In this document: positions 55,016-63,423 of the stretch, piece by piece
Position numbering within the stretch: the stretch's first letter is position 1
Layout of the letters: every line of letters starts with the position of its first letter
From: Teichococcus wenyumeiae
Lineage (GTDB): Bacteria; Pseudomonadota; Alphaproteobacteria; Acetobacterales; Acetobacteraceae
Direction: 5' to 3'
DNA length: 64,000 nucleotides
Assembly (NCBI RefSeq): GCF_003696345.1
Contig: NZ_RFLX01000003.1
Span: 248,001-312,000 of the forward strand
Program-made: the position numbers and the translations under genes
The notes under the pieces: model-generated
The model's input: only the letters and a program-made list of their open reading frames with translations
The model's database searches: none
What the model was told of the DNA's origin: nothing

Positions 55016-56463
55016 GCTACACGATCGAAGGCGCCACGGGCGCCTGGGAAGTGGTGATCGGGCTGGAAGTGCACGCCCAGGTCACCTCCAAGGCCAAGCT
55101 GTTCAGCGGCGCCGCCACCGAATTCGGCGCCGAGCCCAACAGCCAGGTCAGCTTCATCGATGCCGGATTCCCCGGCATGTTGCCGGTGATCAACGGCGAA
55201 TGCGTGGCGCAGGCCGTGCGCACCGGCCTCGGCCTGAACGCGCAGGTGAACCTGTGGTCGCGCTTCGACCGCAAGAACTACTTCTACGCGGACCTGCCGC
55301 AGGGCTATCAGATCAGCCAGTACGAGTTCCCGATCATCGGCAAGGGCGAGATCGAGATCGAACTTGCGGACGGCAGCACCAAGAACATCGGCATCACGCG
55401 CCTGCATCTGGAGCAGGATGCCGGCAAGTCGCTGCACGACCAGCATGCCACCAAGAGCTACATCGACCTCAACCGGTCCGGTGTGGCGCTGATGGAGATC
55501 GTGTCGGAGCCCGACCTGCGTTCGCCGGAAGAAGCGGGTGCCTATCTGACCAAGCTGCGGCAGATCCTGCGCTACCTCGGCACCTGCGACGGCAACATGG
55601 AGCAGGGCTCGCTGCGTGCCGACGTGAACGTCTCCGTCCGCAAGGCGGGCGAGGAATTCCGCACGCGCTGCGAGGTGAAGAACGTCAACTCCATCCGCTT
55701 CGTGATGCAGGCCGTGGAGGCCGAGGCGCGCCGGCAGGTGGAAGTCTGGGAAGCGGGCGAGGAAGTCGTGCAGGAAACCCGCCTGTTCGATACCTCCCGC
55801 GGCGTGACGCGGTCGATGCGCTCCAAGGAGGATGCTCATGACTACCGCTACTTCCCGGACCCCGATCTTCCGCCGCTGGTGCTGGAGCAGAGCTGGGTGG
55901 AGCAGCTGAAGGCTGGCCTGCCGGAACTGCCGGATGCGCGCCGCGCCCGCTATGTCGGCGACTACGGCCTGACTCCCTACGACGCCCATGTGCTGACGCT
56001 GGAAAAGGAAACGGCGGCCTTCTACGAGACTGTGGCCGCGGGCCGCGATCCGAAGATGGCGGCCAACTGGGTCACCGGCGATTTCTTCGCGGGCCTGAAC
56101 CGCACCGGCCACAGCATCGGCGATTCGCCGGTCTCTGCCGAGAACCTCGGCGGGCTGTTGGACCTGATCAAGGACGGCACGCTCTCCGGCAAGCTGGCCA
56201 AGGAAGTGCTGGAAGCGATGTTCGAGACGGGCGAGCCGCCCGCCGCCATCGTCGAGGAGCGCGGGCTGAAGCAGGTGACCGATACCGGCGCCATCGAGGC
56301 GATGATCGACGAGGTCATGGCCAAGAATGCCGACAAGGTCGCCGAATACCGCAGCGGCAAGGACAAGCTCTTCGGCTTCTTCGTCGGCCAGACCATGAAG
56401 GCCATGCAGGGCAAGGGCAACCCGGCGCTGGTGAACGACCTCCTGAAGCGCAAGCTGGCCTGA
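55012..56463 (+). CDS. gatB: Asp-tRNA(Asn)/Glu-tRNA(Gln) amidotransferase subunit B
   Basis: A 483-residue subunit that binds the mischarged tRNA and activates it with ATP. The N-terminal core [25 protein letters not shown] and [23 protein letters not shown], the [15 protein letters not shown] block and the C-terminal YqeY-like tail ending [14 protein letters not shown] are all recognisable. The ATG at 55012 overlaps gatA by 4 bases. Confidence 0.97.
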   Translation: MSYTIEGATGAWEVVIGLEVHAQVTSKAKLFSGAATEFGAEPNSQVSFIDAGFPGMLPVINGECVAQAVRTGLGLNAQVNLWSRFDRKNYFYADLPQGYQISQYEFPIIGKGEIEIELADGSTKNIGITRLHLEQDAGKSLHDQHATKSYIDLNRSGVALMEIVSEPDLRSPEEAGAYLTKLRQILRYLGTCDGNMEQGSLRADVNVSVRKAGEEFRTRCEVKNVNSIRFVMQAVEAEARRQVEVWEAGEEVVQETRLFDTSRGVTRSMRSKEDAHDYRYFPDPDLPPLVLEQSWVEQLKAGLPELPDARRARYVGDYGLTPYDAHVLTLEKETAAFYETVAAGRDPKMAANWVTGDFFAGLNRTGHSIGDSPVSAENLGGLLDLIKDGTLSGKLAKEVLEAMFETGEPPAAIVEERGLKQVTDTGAIEAMIDEVMAKNADKVAEYRSGKDKLFGFFVGQTMKAMQGKGNPALVNDLLKRKLA

Positions 56464-56468
56464 CCGGA

Positions 56469-56524
56469 CATGCCGTGCGACGCTTCCGCCCCTGAGACTC
56501 GCAGGGACGGAAGCGCACGGCATG
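56469..56524 (+). promoter_or_regulatory. Long hairpin covering a start codon
   Basis: CATGCCGTG (56469) and CGCTTCCG (56481) pair with CGGAAGCG (56508) and CACGGCATG (56516-56524), with an inner CCCTG/CAGGG stem. The right arm contains the ATG of the downstream GST gene. It lies right after the gatB stop and may act as terminator or translation brake. Confidence 0.6.
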
Positions 56525-57151
56525 ATCACCCTCTACACCTACAATACCCCCAACGGCCGCAAGATCAGCGTGGCGCTGGAGGAGATGGGCCTTCCTTACG
56601 AGGTGAAGGTCATCGACATCACCAAGGGCGAGCAGTTCGACCCTGAATTCCTGAAGATCGCGCCCAACAACAAGATCCCGGCCATTGTCGATTCCGAGGG
56701 GCCGGACGGGCGGCCGATCAGCGTCTTTGAATCCGGCGCCATCCTGCTGTATCTGGCGGAGAAGACCGGCAAGGGCCTCCCTGCCGACCCACGAGGCCGC
56801 ACCGCCGTCTATGAATGGCTGATGTGGCAGATGGCCGGCTTCGGCCCGATGCCCGGGCAGGTGCATTTCTTCCTCGGCCAGCCGGAAGGCCCGGCCCGTG
56901 AGTTCGGCCTGGAGCGCTACGGCAAGGAAACCCGCCGGCTCTACGGCGTCATGGACAAGCATCTGGCGGGCCGGAACTTCCTGGCCACGGAAGGCGAGCC
57001 CAGCATCGCCGATTTCGCGGTGATCGGTTGGGTCTGGCGGCATGAGCGGCACCAGATCGACCTCGCGGACTACCCCAATGTGCGGGCCTGGTACGACCGG
57101 ATGATGGCCCGGCCGGGGGTGGCGCGTGGATTCGAGGTAAAACTGGCTTAA
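56522..57151 (+). CDS. Glutathione S-transferase, Nu class (YfcG-like)
   Basis: A 209-residue GST that closely resembles the protein at 38322 in its N-terminal half: YNTPNGRKISVALEEMGLPYEV, FLKIAPNNKIPAIVDSEGPDG, SVFESGAILLYLAEKTG. It lacks the C-terminal extension of that paralogue. The start ATG at 56522 lies in the right arm of a long hairpin and has no clear Shine-Dalgarno sequence, so its translation may be limited. It is the last chromosomal gene before the tRNA and the island. Confidence 0.9.
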   Translation: MITLYTYNTPNGRKISVALEEMGLPYEVKVIDITKGEQFDPEFLKIAPNNKIPAIVDSEGPDGRPISVFESGAILLYLAEKTGKGLPADPRGRTAVYEWLMWQMAGFGPMPGQVHFFLGQPEGPAREFGLERYGKETRRLYGVMDKHLAGRNFLATEGEPSIADFAVIGWVWRHERHQIDLADYPNVRAWYDRMMARPGVARGFEVKLA

Positions 57152-57168
57152 ACACGGCCCTTTGCCAT

Positions 57169-57197
57169 TTGACGAACCCTTCGGCCGCCGCTAGAAG
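57169..57197 (+). promoter_or_regulatory. Promoter of tRNA-Ser
   Basis: TTGACG (57169-57174) and TAGAAG (57192-57197) with a 17-base spacer, 35 bases before the mature tRNA 5' end. Confidence 0.6.
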
Positions 57198-57232
57198 CAC
57201 GCCTGCATACGCCGTGTAACTTCCACTCCTGC

Positions 57233-57325
57233 GGAGGGGTGGCCGAGTGGCCGAAGGCGGCGGTTTGCTAAACCGTTAAAGGGAGATAATCCCTTTCGTG
57301 GGTTCGAATCCCATCCCCTCCGCCA
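57233..57325 (+). tRNA. tRNA-Ser (anticodon GCU)
   Basis: A 93-base class II tRNA. The acceptor arm GGAGGGG pairs with CCCCTCC, then discriminator G and an encoded CCA. The anticodon loop is TTGCTAA (anticodon GCT), reading AGC/AGU codons. A long variable arm (GGGAGATAATCCC) marks it as tRNA-Ser, and the T loop is GGTTCGAATCC. Its 3' end lies at the border of the accessory island, a usual integration site. Confidence 0.97.
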
Positions 57326-57367
57326 GTTCCCCTTGATTTCATGTGATTTTTTGGTGGTGGCCTCAAT

Positions 57368-57390
57368 CTACCCCCATCTCTACCCCCATC
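57368..57390. repeat. Tandem CTACCCCCATC repeat beside the tRNA
   Basis: Two exact copies of an 11-base unit at 57368-57378 and 57380-57390, 42 bases past the tRNA 3' end. They may be integrase arm-type sites; function is inferred only. The rest of 57326-57418 shows no gene. Confidence 0.5.
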
Positions 57391-57418
57391 CATGCAACGG
57401 CGAGGGTAGTTCAGGCCC

Positions 57419-57915
57419 TCAGCCGCGCCACCCAACACGCCCCCGCTGCCCCCGGTTTGCAGAGGTGTAAGAGCCATCCGGCAGGCTAATCCGCAGCCAA
57501 CCATCCCGTTCCAGCACTATCTCGGCGCCAAGAGCGCGGAGTATCGCCAGCGTACGGCCCGCCCCATCCTGCCTAACTCCTACAAGAGACGCTTGGCCTG
57601 CGGCTGGTGCTGCCGGTGCCAGCTTGGCCATCTCAGCAGGCGGCGGTGGCGGTAATCCGAAGATGGTGGCCTGCTCGGCTATTCCTCGGTGCCTAACTCG
57701 CGCTCGGCAAGGGCGCCTGCGGATGCCTCCATGAATGCCAGCAGCGCCGCAGGCTGTGGGGTGCAGGGCCTCCACCAATCCGGCTCGGCCATCGCGCTTA
57801 GCTATCAGCAAGTCAGGAGAAGGGGGCCGATCCCCCGCCAGCGCAGCTGGTCGCCGTCCAGCGAGAGCGCCATATCGGCATGGGTAACGCGGGCCAGGAA
57901 GGCGCTGCGCGTCAT
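57419..57915 (-). pseudogene. Degenerate copy of the TubC_N-like small gene
   Basis: This stretch is alignable along its whole length to the intact gene at 61023-61556. It begins MTRSAFLARVTHADMALSLDGDQLRWR, then a one-base loss (GGGCGG in the intact copy becomes GGGGG) shifts the frame and it stops soon after (LLLTC). Further small indels follow. The C-terminal part is still open on the minus strand at 57419-57811 and ends with ALGAEIVLERDGWLRISLPDGSYTS, clearly matching the intact copy. It lies between tRNA-Ser and the SIR2 gene. Confidence 0.85.
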
Positions 57916-57952
57916 GTGCCGCAGCTTTGCCGTGCTGAGGAAGCCGAATTCA

Positions 57953-58053
57953 GCGTTCCAGCGTTCCCAGCGTTCCCGATGGATCTAAGTAGCTGATCCA
58001 AAAGGTGGAAGTTTGGAACGCTACGCGTAGCCACAGCGTTCCGCCAGCGTTCC
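57953..58053. repeat. Iteron-like GCGTTCC array
   Basis: Exact GCGTTCC at 57953, 57961, 57970, 58036 and 58047, and the inverted GGAACGC at 58015. The first three are 8-9 bases apart. The array lies between the pseudogene and the SIR2 gene; the rest of 57916-58208 shows no convincing gene. Confidence 0.65.
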
Positions 58054-58164
58054 TCCGGCTAGGCGCATTTCTTTACCCAGTCAGTGCATGCGCGGAAGGG
58101 GTAGTGCATCTCGATCAAGTTGGCCGGCTGAGCAGAGCCAGCTCCACAGCAACCCTACACGGGC

Positions 58165-58190
58165 TTCACGGCTCTGTGAAAATCTTATAG
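58165..58190 (+). promoter_or_regulatory. Putative operator and -10 region of the SIR2-HerA pair
   Basis: An inverted repeat TTCAC-N6-GTGAA (58165-58180) is followed by an AT-rich CTTATAG. A clear -35 box is not seen. Confidence 0.3.
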
Positions 58191-58208
58191 GAGTGGAATG
58201 AAGCGGAA

Positions 58209-59267
58209 TTGGAGCTGGGGATCTACGTGCGGCTGGATCAGATTCTGCCGAACCTGAAGACTGGTGGGCTATCTACTACCGGCTTTCTGTTTGGTGCGGG
58301 TACTTCCGTTGAGGCCGGCTATCCAATGATGCCGGGCCTAACCAAGCAGGTCATTAACGCCCTTACCGCCCCGGAACGTGAGGCGTTGGACGAGGCACTT
58401 GCAGTTGCTGGTCTGACCTACGATGCAGCCAGGGGGGATCCGAATGTCGAAGTGATCGCCGACCAGGTTATCTCGCACGCTCTGTCGGCACAGCTGGCCC
58501 GATTCCACGCACTAGAGATCAGGCTTCGTGAGTTGATCACAGAGGCCATCCTCTCAGTTTCGTCGCCAGTCCTTGACAGGCATGTGGCATTCCTGACCGC
58601 CTTGAAGAATCGCGCGTTTGGTCGGCCTTCGTGCGTGTACATCTTCACGACCAACTACGACTTGCTCTTCGAACTGGCCGGCGCAGAGGCAGGAGTAGTC
58701 GTCGAGACAGGCTTTATCGGCTCAGTGGAGCGCTTTTTTGACCCGATGAGGTTCGGTACTGCCTGCGGAACTCTCCATCCGCAGCAGAGCCGCTTTTCAG
58801 AGCATCCAGTGCTCACGGTACGGCTTATCAAGCTCCACGGATCCGTATCGTGGATTTCAAGGAACGGGCGATTTTTCGAACGCCATCCAGATTCCTTCAA
58901 CGCCTCTGATCGCCGCGTCATGATTTTGCCCCGCCGTCGCAAGGTCATGGACACGCTACAAGCGCCCCACGATGCTCTCTTCACTGCGGCGAGCAGAGCT
59001 TTGGGAGCAGAGTGCCGATATTTGGTAAGCTGCGGATTCAGCTTCGGCGACGATCATATCAACGACAACCTTCTGTCACCGGCGGTCGCCGCTAATCGGA
59101 TACGACTGACCGCTCTCTGCGAACGGGAGACGGACGGCATGCGGGTTTTTAAGACCGCTGGGGCTTTTAGCGCGGGTTTTGCCGCAGGCGGGATCACCAA
59201 CGGCGTGATTCACACCGAAGGCACTGACTGCTGGAAGTTCAGCAAGTTCGTCGAAATGTTTGCATAG
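58209..59267 (+). CDS. SIR2-like NAD-hydrolase domain protein, defence effector
   Basis: A 352-residue protein of the SIR2_2 type. Motifs: FGAGTSVEAGYPMMPGL (residues 28-44, NAD site), IFTTNYDLLFEL (about 145-156, with the conserved Asn), IKLHGSVSW (about 207-215, with His 210) and CGFSFGDDHIN (275-285). It has no membrane segment. In known SIR2-HerA systems such a protein degrades NAD to stop phage growth. No ATG fits: the TTG at 58209 is the only start before the first motif apart from a GTG at 58227; an ATG at 58198 is in another frame. The gene is visibly less GC-rich than the surrounding chromosome. It is 12 bases ahead of the HerA gene. Confidence 0.88.
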   Translation: MELGIYVRLDQILPNLKTGGLSTTGFLFGAGTSVEAGYPMMPGLTKQVINALTAPEREALDEALAVAGLTYDAARGDPNVEVIADQVISHALSAQLARFHALEIRLRELITEAILSVSSPVLDRHVAFLTALKNRAFGRPSCVYIFTTNYDLLFELAGAEAGVVVETGFIGSVERFFDPMRFGTACGTLHPQQSRFSEHPVLTVRLIKLHGSVSWISRNGRFFERHPDSFNASDRRVMILPRRRKVMDTLQAPHDALFTAASRALGAECRYLVSCGFSFGDDHINDNLLSPAVAANRIRLTALCERETDGMRVFKTAGAFSAGFAAGGITNGVIHTEGTDCWKFSKFVEMFA

Positions 59268-59279
59268 GGGAAGCAGGCT

Positions 59280-60983
59280 ATGTCGCACTACCGGATCGGC
59301 AAGGCGGTGGCCGTAACAGGGGACCAGGTTTTCGTCTCGCTTCTTGATCATGACGTAGATGGTCCTGGTGGCGTCCCCGCAAGCATGACAGTCGACATGC
59401 CCAGTGCCGCCGGGCCGGTGCCCGTGCTCATTGGTCAACCCGGTACCTTCGTCCTCGTGTCGCTTCCAGCAGGATACCTTCTCTGCATGGTGACCGGAAT
59501 CGAGATGAAGGAAGAGCGCATCTCGGCACCAGAATTGCGGCAGGCCGCTGACACAGAGATGGCTCTGATTGATCGTGTTTCTCGAACGCTATCAACGGTT
59601 CCCGTTGGCACGTTAGACGTCTCTGCAAATTTTGAGCGCGGCACTGATGTGATGCCGACAGTGAACGCTCCAGTCTTTGCGGTCGGCGCAGAAATGATCG
59701 ACAAAATATATGCGGGGTATGCTGAAGGCGATTTCTCGTTGGGCCGTCTCTCTCTTATCCCAGAGCAGGACGCAAAAATAAATCTCGACGCCCTACTTAC
59801 TCGTCATGCAGCGATCTTAGGGCAAACTGGTGGCGGAAAATCGTGGACAGTGGCGTCTATCATCCAGCGGATTTGTGAGTTTCCCCAGGCGACGGTGGTG
59901 CTGTTCGACCTTCACGGGGAATATGGATCCGCCTTTGGCGAGTACGCGGAGGTAATCTCCGCGACAGATCTTGAACTTCCGTACTGGTTGATGAACTCCG
60001 AAGAGCTTCTTGGCTTGATGGTCGATCGCGCTGAGTCTGCTGCACCTAATCAAGTGGCCAAATTTAAGGAGCTATTGCAGGCAGCCAAGCAAGACGATCC
60101 GGAAAATCAATCGCTTGGCCTTCCCAAGATCACCATTGATACTCCTGTCCATTTCGACCTTGATGCGATAGTCGAGGAATTCCGGAGGCTGGACACCGAA
60201 AGGCCACCCGGTGCGCAGGGAAAGCCGGTTAACGGGCCGCTTCACGGGCAGTTCACCCGCCTACTGATGCGACTCGATTCGCGCATGAACGACCGTCGCT
60301 ACGACCTAATTTTCAAGCCCAAAACGTATCTCTCATCAGCGTCGATGTCAGATCTCTTCCGGCGGCTGCTTGGCGAGAAAATCGGTGACCGTCGTAAAAT
60401 TGTGGTCGTCGATCTCAGCTCAACGCCCTTCGATGTACGGTCATCTGTCATTTCCCTGATCCAGCGTTGCCTATTTGACTTCGCCTACTGGCATCGGAGG
60501 CTGAAGGGCGAGAGATATCCGATTGCTGTCTTCGCTGATGAAGCTCACATTTACCTGTCCGACAGCGATCCAGCTTGTGAGCCAGCACGAAAATCGGCTG
60601 AGAGGATTGCGAAGGAAGGACGTAAGTACGGCATTAGCCTCACAGTAATAAGCCAGCGGCCGCGCGAACTCTCCAGCACGATCCTTTCCCAGTGCGGAAG
60701 CTTTCTTTGCCTGCGCATCTCGAACCCAGACGATCAATCATACGTTCGTAATCTTCTTCCGGATTCCGTGCGTGGCATTACTTCGATGTTTTCGACGTTG
60801 CGACGTGGCGAGGCCATTCTACTGGGCGACTCGGTGATGATGCCGACCCGGATCAGGATTACAAAGCCTGAGCCACAACCACAGAGTGCCGACGCATCCT
60901 TCGCGACTAGCTGGGCGAAGGATCCGCAAGATCTGGATGTGGATTCGGTTCTCGCTGCATGGAGAGCGCAGACAGTCTCATAG
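59280..60983 (+). CDS. herA: HerA-like hexameric ATPase, partner of SIR2 in defence
   Basis: A 567-residue FtsK/HerA-clan translocase. The N-terminal HAS-barrel (residues 1-75, YRIGKAVAVTGDQVFVSLLD) is followed by Walker A ILGQTGGGKSWTVASI (179-194), a VVLFDLHGEYGSAFGEY stretch, Walker B PIAVFADEAHIYL (414-426), the sensor-like VISQRPRELSSTILSQCG and a C-terminal tail (EAILLGDSVMMPTRIRI). HerA forms a hexamer; paired with SIR2 it makes a complex that senses phage and depletes NAD. The start ATG at 59280 follows the SIR2 stop by 12 bases. The base composition is lower in GC than the housekeeping genes, so horizontal acquisition is likely. Confidence 0.9.
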   Translation: MSHYRIGKAVAVTGDQVFVSLLDHDVDGPGGVPASMTVDMPSAAGPVPVLIGQPGTFVLVSLPAGYLLCMVTGIEMKEERISAPELRQAADTEMALIDRVSRTLSTVPVGTLDVSANFERGTDVMPTVNAPVFAVGAEMIDKIYAGYAEGDFSLGRLSLIPEQDAKINLDALLTRHAAILGQTGGGKSWTVASIIQRICEFPQATVVLFDLHGEYGSAFGEYAEVISATDLELPYWLMNSEELLGLMVDRAESAAPNQVAKFKELLQAAKQDDPENQSLGLPKITIDTPVHFDLDAIVEEFRRLDTERPPGAQGKPVNGPLHGQFTRLLMRLDSRMNDRRYDLIFKPKTYLSSASMSDLFRRLLGEKIGDRRKIVVVDLSSTPFDVRSSVISLIQRCLFDFAYWHRRLKGERYPIAVFADEAHIYLSDSDPACEPARKSAERIAKEGRKYGISLTVISQRPRELSSTILSQCGSFLCLRISNPDDQSYVRNLLPDSVRGITSMFSTLRRGEAILLGDSVMMPTRIRITKPEPQPQSADASFATSWAKDPQDLDVDSVLAAWRAQTVS

Positions 60984-61022
60984 CATCGCCCTCTGTCTGT
61001 CCTACACAACATTGGGGAGCAG

Positions 61023-61556
61023 CTACTTGGCTGGAGGTGCCGCCCCCATTGCGCCGTACCATCCGACCTGCTCGGCTGTCTTCCTACGGGCAAACGCACA
61101 GGAGCCATCCGGCAGGCTGATCCGCAGCCAGCCATCCCGCTCTAGCACCACCTCCACACCAGGGGTGCGGAGCATCTCCAGCGTGCGGCCCTCCATCGTC
61201 CTAGACTCCCACAGGGGGCGCTTTGTTCCCGGCTGGTGCTGGATCTGCCCTGCCGGTGCCAGGCTCACTAAGTCGGCCGGTGGCGGCAGTCCGAAGATGG
61301 CGGCGCGCTCGGCTTCTTCCTCAGCATCCGGCTTGCGCTCAGCCAAGGCGGCAGCAGCCGCCTCCATGAACACCAGCAGCGCAGTAGCCTGCGACGTGGG
61401 GCGCAGGGCCTCCACCAGCTCCGCGCGGCTGTCGCGCATGGCCCTTAGCAGCTCGGGCGCTGGCGGCCGATCCGCCCGCCAGCGCAGCCGGTCGCCGTCG
61501 AGCCAGAGTGTCATGCCGGCGGCGGTGGCGCGGGCCAGAAGGGCGCTGCGCGTCAT
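61023..61556 (-). CDS. TubC N-terminal docking domain-like small protein of the island
   Basis: A 177-residue protein starting MTRSALLARATAAGMTLWLDGDRLRWRADRPPAPELLRAMRDSRAELVEALRP. This helix-turn-sheet pattern resembles the TubC_N docking-domain family that is frequent in mobile elements. The C-terminal third (EVVLERDGWLRISLPDGSCAFARR) has no known fold to me. The ATG at 61556 is preferred because GAGG lies 8-9 bases upstream; the frame is open to 61643. A frameshifted second copy is at 57419-57915. It is convergent with the HerA gene. Confidence 0.7.
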   Translation of the reverse strand: MTRSALLARATAAGMTLWLDGDRLRWRADRPPAPELLRAMRDSRAELVEALRPTSQATALLVFMEAAAAALAERKPDAEEEAERAAIFGLPPPADLVSLAPAGQIQHQPGTKRPLWESRTMEGRTLEMLRTPGVEVVLERDGWLRISLPDGSCAFARRKTAEQVGWYGAMGAAPPAK

Positions 61557-61634
61557 GTAGAACTGCCTCGCCAGCGTATCCGCAGTAATCCGCGCCGCGC
61601 GCCTCCCTCTAAGCGCCAGAGGAAGGAGCCGGCA

Positions 61635-61650
61635 GCGTTCCAAGCGTTCC
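61635..61650. repeat. Two further GCGTTCC iterons
   Basis: GCGTTCC at 61635-61641 and 61644-61650, upstream of the intact TubC_N-like gene, the same relative place as the array at 57953. The remaining bases of 61557-61728 show no gene. Confidence 0.6.
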
Positions 61651-61728
61651 GCATCACTGGGTGCAGGAATATCAGCCGGTTACCGGCAGAGGCGCCGCCT
61701 GGTGTGACGGTCAGGGCGTAAAGATGCC

Positions 61729-63423
61729 CTACAGCTCGCCTTCCCATGCCACCCCCGCCGACTGGTCCTGCGCCGCCTCCGGCGTCTCTGTCAGCCCGCG
61801 CTTCTCCAAGGTGATCAGCCGGCCGGAGCGGCCACCCGAGGCCGGCAGAATCACCTCGATCCCCACGCGGCGGAGGGCAGGGGCGACGCGCCGCAGCTTC
61901 TGCGACAGGCGCGTGGCGTCCTTCGGCCAGTCGCGCTGGCGCTGCCGGTCGGTCGGCGTCCGGTCATTGATGGCGCCCAGCAGTTCGCTCGCGGTGCAGG
62001 ACCAGCGGCCCTTCTCTTCCGTGATCGCCTGCACCGCCACGGCGATGCCGTCTGACTCGATCACGCCCGCCACCGCCGCAGCTCGGTTCTCTTCCAGAGC
62101 GCCCAGCATGTCGGCTTCCGACCACCCGAAGGCCGGCGCCATCGCCACTGCCAGCCGGGCGAAGTCGGCCATGCGGGGAAGGCGCTCCACATGCAGGCCA
62201 GGCAGGCGCCGCAGGGCGCAGGCTAGTCCGTCCAGCAGCATGGCCAGCAGGCCCGGCCGGGCGGCCTCGAAGTCCCGCCACACCTCCGCCTCCGGCTTGC
62301 GCCGATCATCCGGGATGGGCGGCAGGGTGATGGCGATGGCGCGGTCCGCCAGGTCGCCGCGCGACAGCAGAGAGGGGATGCCGTTCAGCAGGACGGGGTT
62401 CTGCACGAACACGGTATGCTCTTCGCCGTTCGTATAGAGCGCTCGCTCGCCGAAGCCGCCACCGCTGGCGACGCGGCAGATCGCATCCGCCATGGCGGCA
62501 TCCAGGCCGGAGAGGTTGTCCAGCGCCACCACGCGGCCGTTGCGGGCGGAGAGCAGCAGGTCGCGTTCCTCGCGCGGCGCGGCGCGGGCATCGGCGTGGT
62601 TGGGGTCGACCAGCCGCCGCAGCATCTTGCTAGACGTGGTTTTGCCGCTGCCCTGTTCGCCGTCCACCGCCAGCACAGGGAAGGGGCCTTCTGGATGCAG
62701 GCAGGCCACCAGCCAAGCCACGGTCAGCTTCACATCCGCGCTCGCCAGGCCATCCGCCCCAGGTCGGAGGTTCAGCAGGCCGGCCAGGGTGACAAGGCCA
62801 GCGGCGGCCTCGATTCGCTCAGGCGGCGGCAATGGCATCAGGCCCTGCGGCCGCACCAGCGGCACATCCGCACAGTCCTGCACCGCCCAACCGTCACCAT
62901 CCACCCGCACCACCCGCCAGTCATCTGCGCCCAGGTCCAACCAGACGGCGCCCTGATCCCGGCACAGGCGCGGGCGCGGGTCACGCACCTGGCCACGCAG
63001 CGCCATGGCCTCGAAGGTGCCGATAGCTTCGTTGAGCGCCTGATCTGGAATGGAGCCGGGGCGAGCGGCGCGGCCCTCCACCTCCGACTCGACGGGGAAG
63101 CGGTCGCCATAGGTCAGCCGCACCGTGTTGCGGAAGTCCCGCCCGCGCACCGCGTACCGTTCCAACCGGCCAGCCTGCGGGATAGTCGCATAGGCGTCGC
63201 CGCGCGGGTCGCGCCAGAAGGTGGCGCCCAGGTCCAGCATGGCCTCGATGGCCTGTTCCCGCGCATTGTCGCGGCTGGCGCCCTTCGGCGGCTCAGCCTT
63301 GCGCTCGGGCTTGCCCTTGGCACCGCCGCCGCCACTCGCCCGCTTGCGGCGGCCTTTGTCCAGCTGCACCACGTTAGAGGGCGGCTGGTCGCCTTCCGAG
63401 ATGGTGAATCCATCGTCACTCAC
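61729..63423 (-). CDS. DUF927/helicase-like ATPase of a mobile element
   Basis: A 564-residue protein with a Lys/Arg/Gly-rich N-terminus (about residues 20-50) and an ATPase module: Walker A VDGEQGSGKTTSSKMLRRL (about 254-270), a VVALDNLSGLDAAMADAICRV strand (about 298-318), and RGDLADRAIAITLPP (about 355-369), which looks like the arginine-finger region. This type is found in phage, satellite and plasmid replication modules. The GTG at 63423 overlaps the upstream Toprim gene by 8 bases, so they form one unit. The downstream end is near a possible regulatory gap before the TubC_N-like gene. Confidence 0.72.
   Translation of the reverse strand: MSDDGFTISEGDQPPSNVVQLDKGRRKRASGGGGAKGKPERKAEPPKGASRDNAREQAIEAMLDLGATFWRDPRGDAYATIPQAGRLERYAVRGRDFRNTVRLTYGDRFPVESEVEGRAARPGSIPDQALNEAIGTFEAMALRGQVRDPRPRLCRDQGAVWLDLGADDWRVVRVDGDGWAVQDCADVPLVRPQGLMPLPPPERIEAAAGLVTLAGLLNLRPGADGLASADVKLTVAWLVACLHPEGPFPVLAVDGEQGSGKTTSSKMLRRLVDPNHADARAAPREERDLLLSARNGRVVALDNLSGLDAAMADAICRVASGGGFGERALYTNGEEHTVFVQNPVLLNGIPSLLSRGDLADRAIAITLPPIPDDRRKPEAEVWRDFEAARPGLLAMLLDGLACALRRLPGLHVERLPRMADFARLAVAMAPAFGWSEADMLGALEENRAAAVAGVIESDGIAVAVQAITEEKGRWSCTASELLGAINDRTPTDRQRQRDWPKDATRLSQKLRRVAPALRRVGIEVILPASGGRSGRLITLEKRGLTETPEAAQDQSAGVAWEGEL

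Noticed and set aside
57689-57988. Plus-strand frame antisense to the pseudogene as a gene.
   Set aside because: It is a shadow of the decayed TubC_N-like copy; no ribosome site and no conserved motif.
57953-58053. CRISPR array.
   Set aside because: The unit is only 7 bases, spacers are not uniform, and there is no cas gene.
58005-58190. Small frame upstream of the SIR2 gene as a third defence component.
   Set aside because: It lies over the GCGTTCC repeats, has no ribosome site, and the composition is not protein-like.
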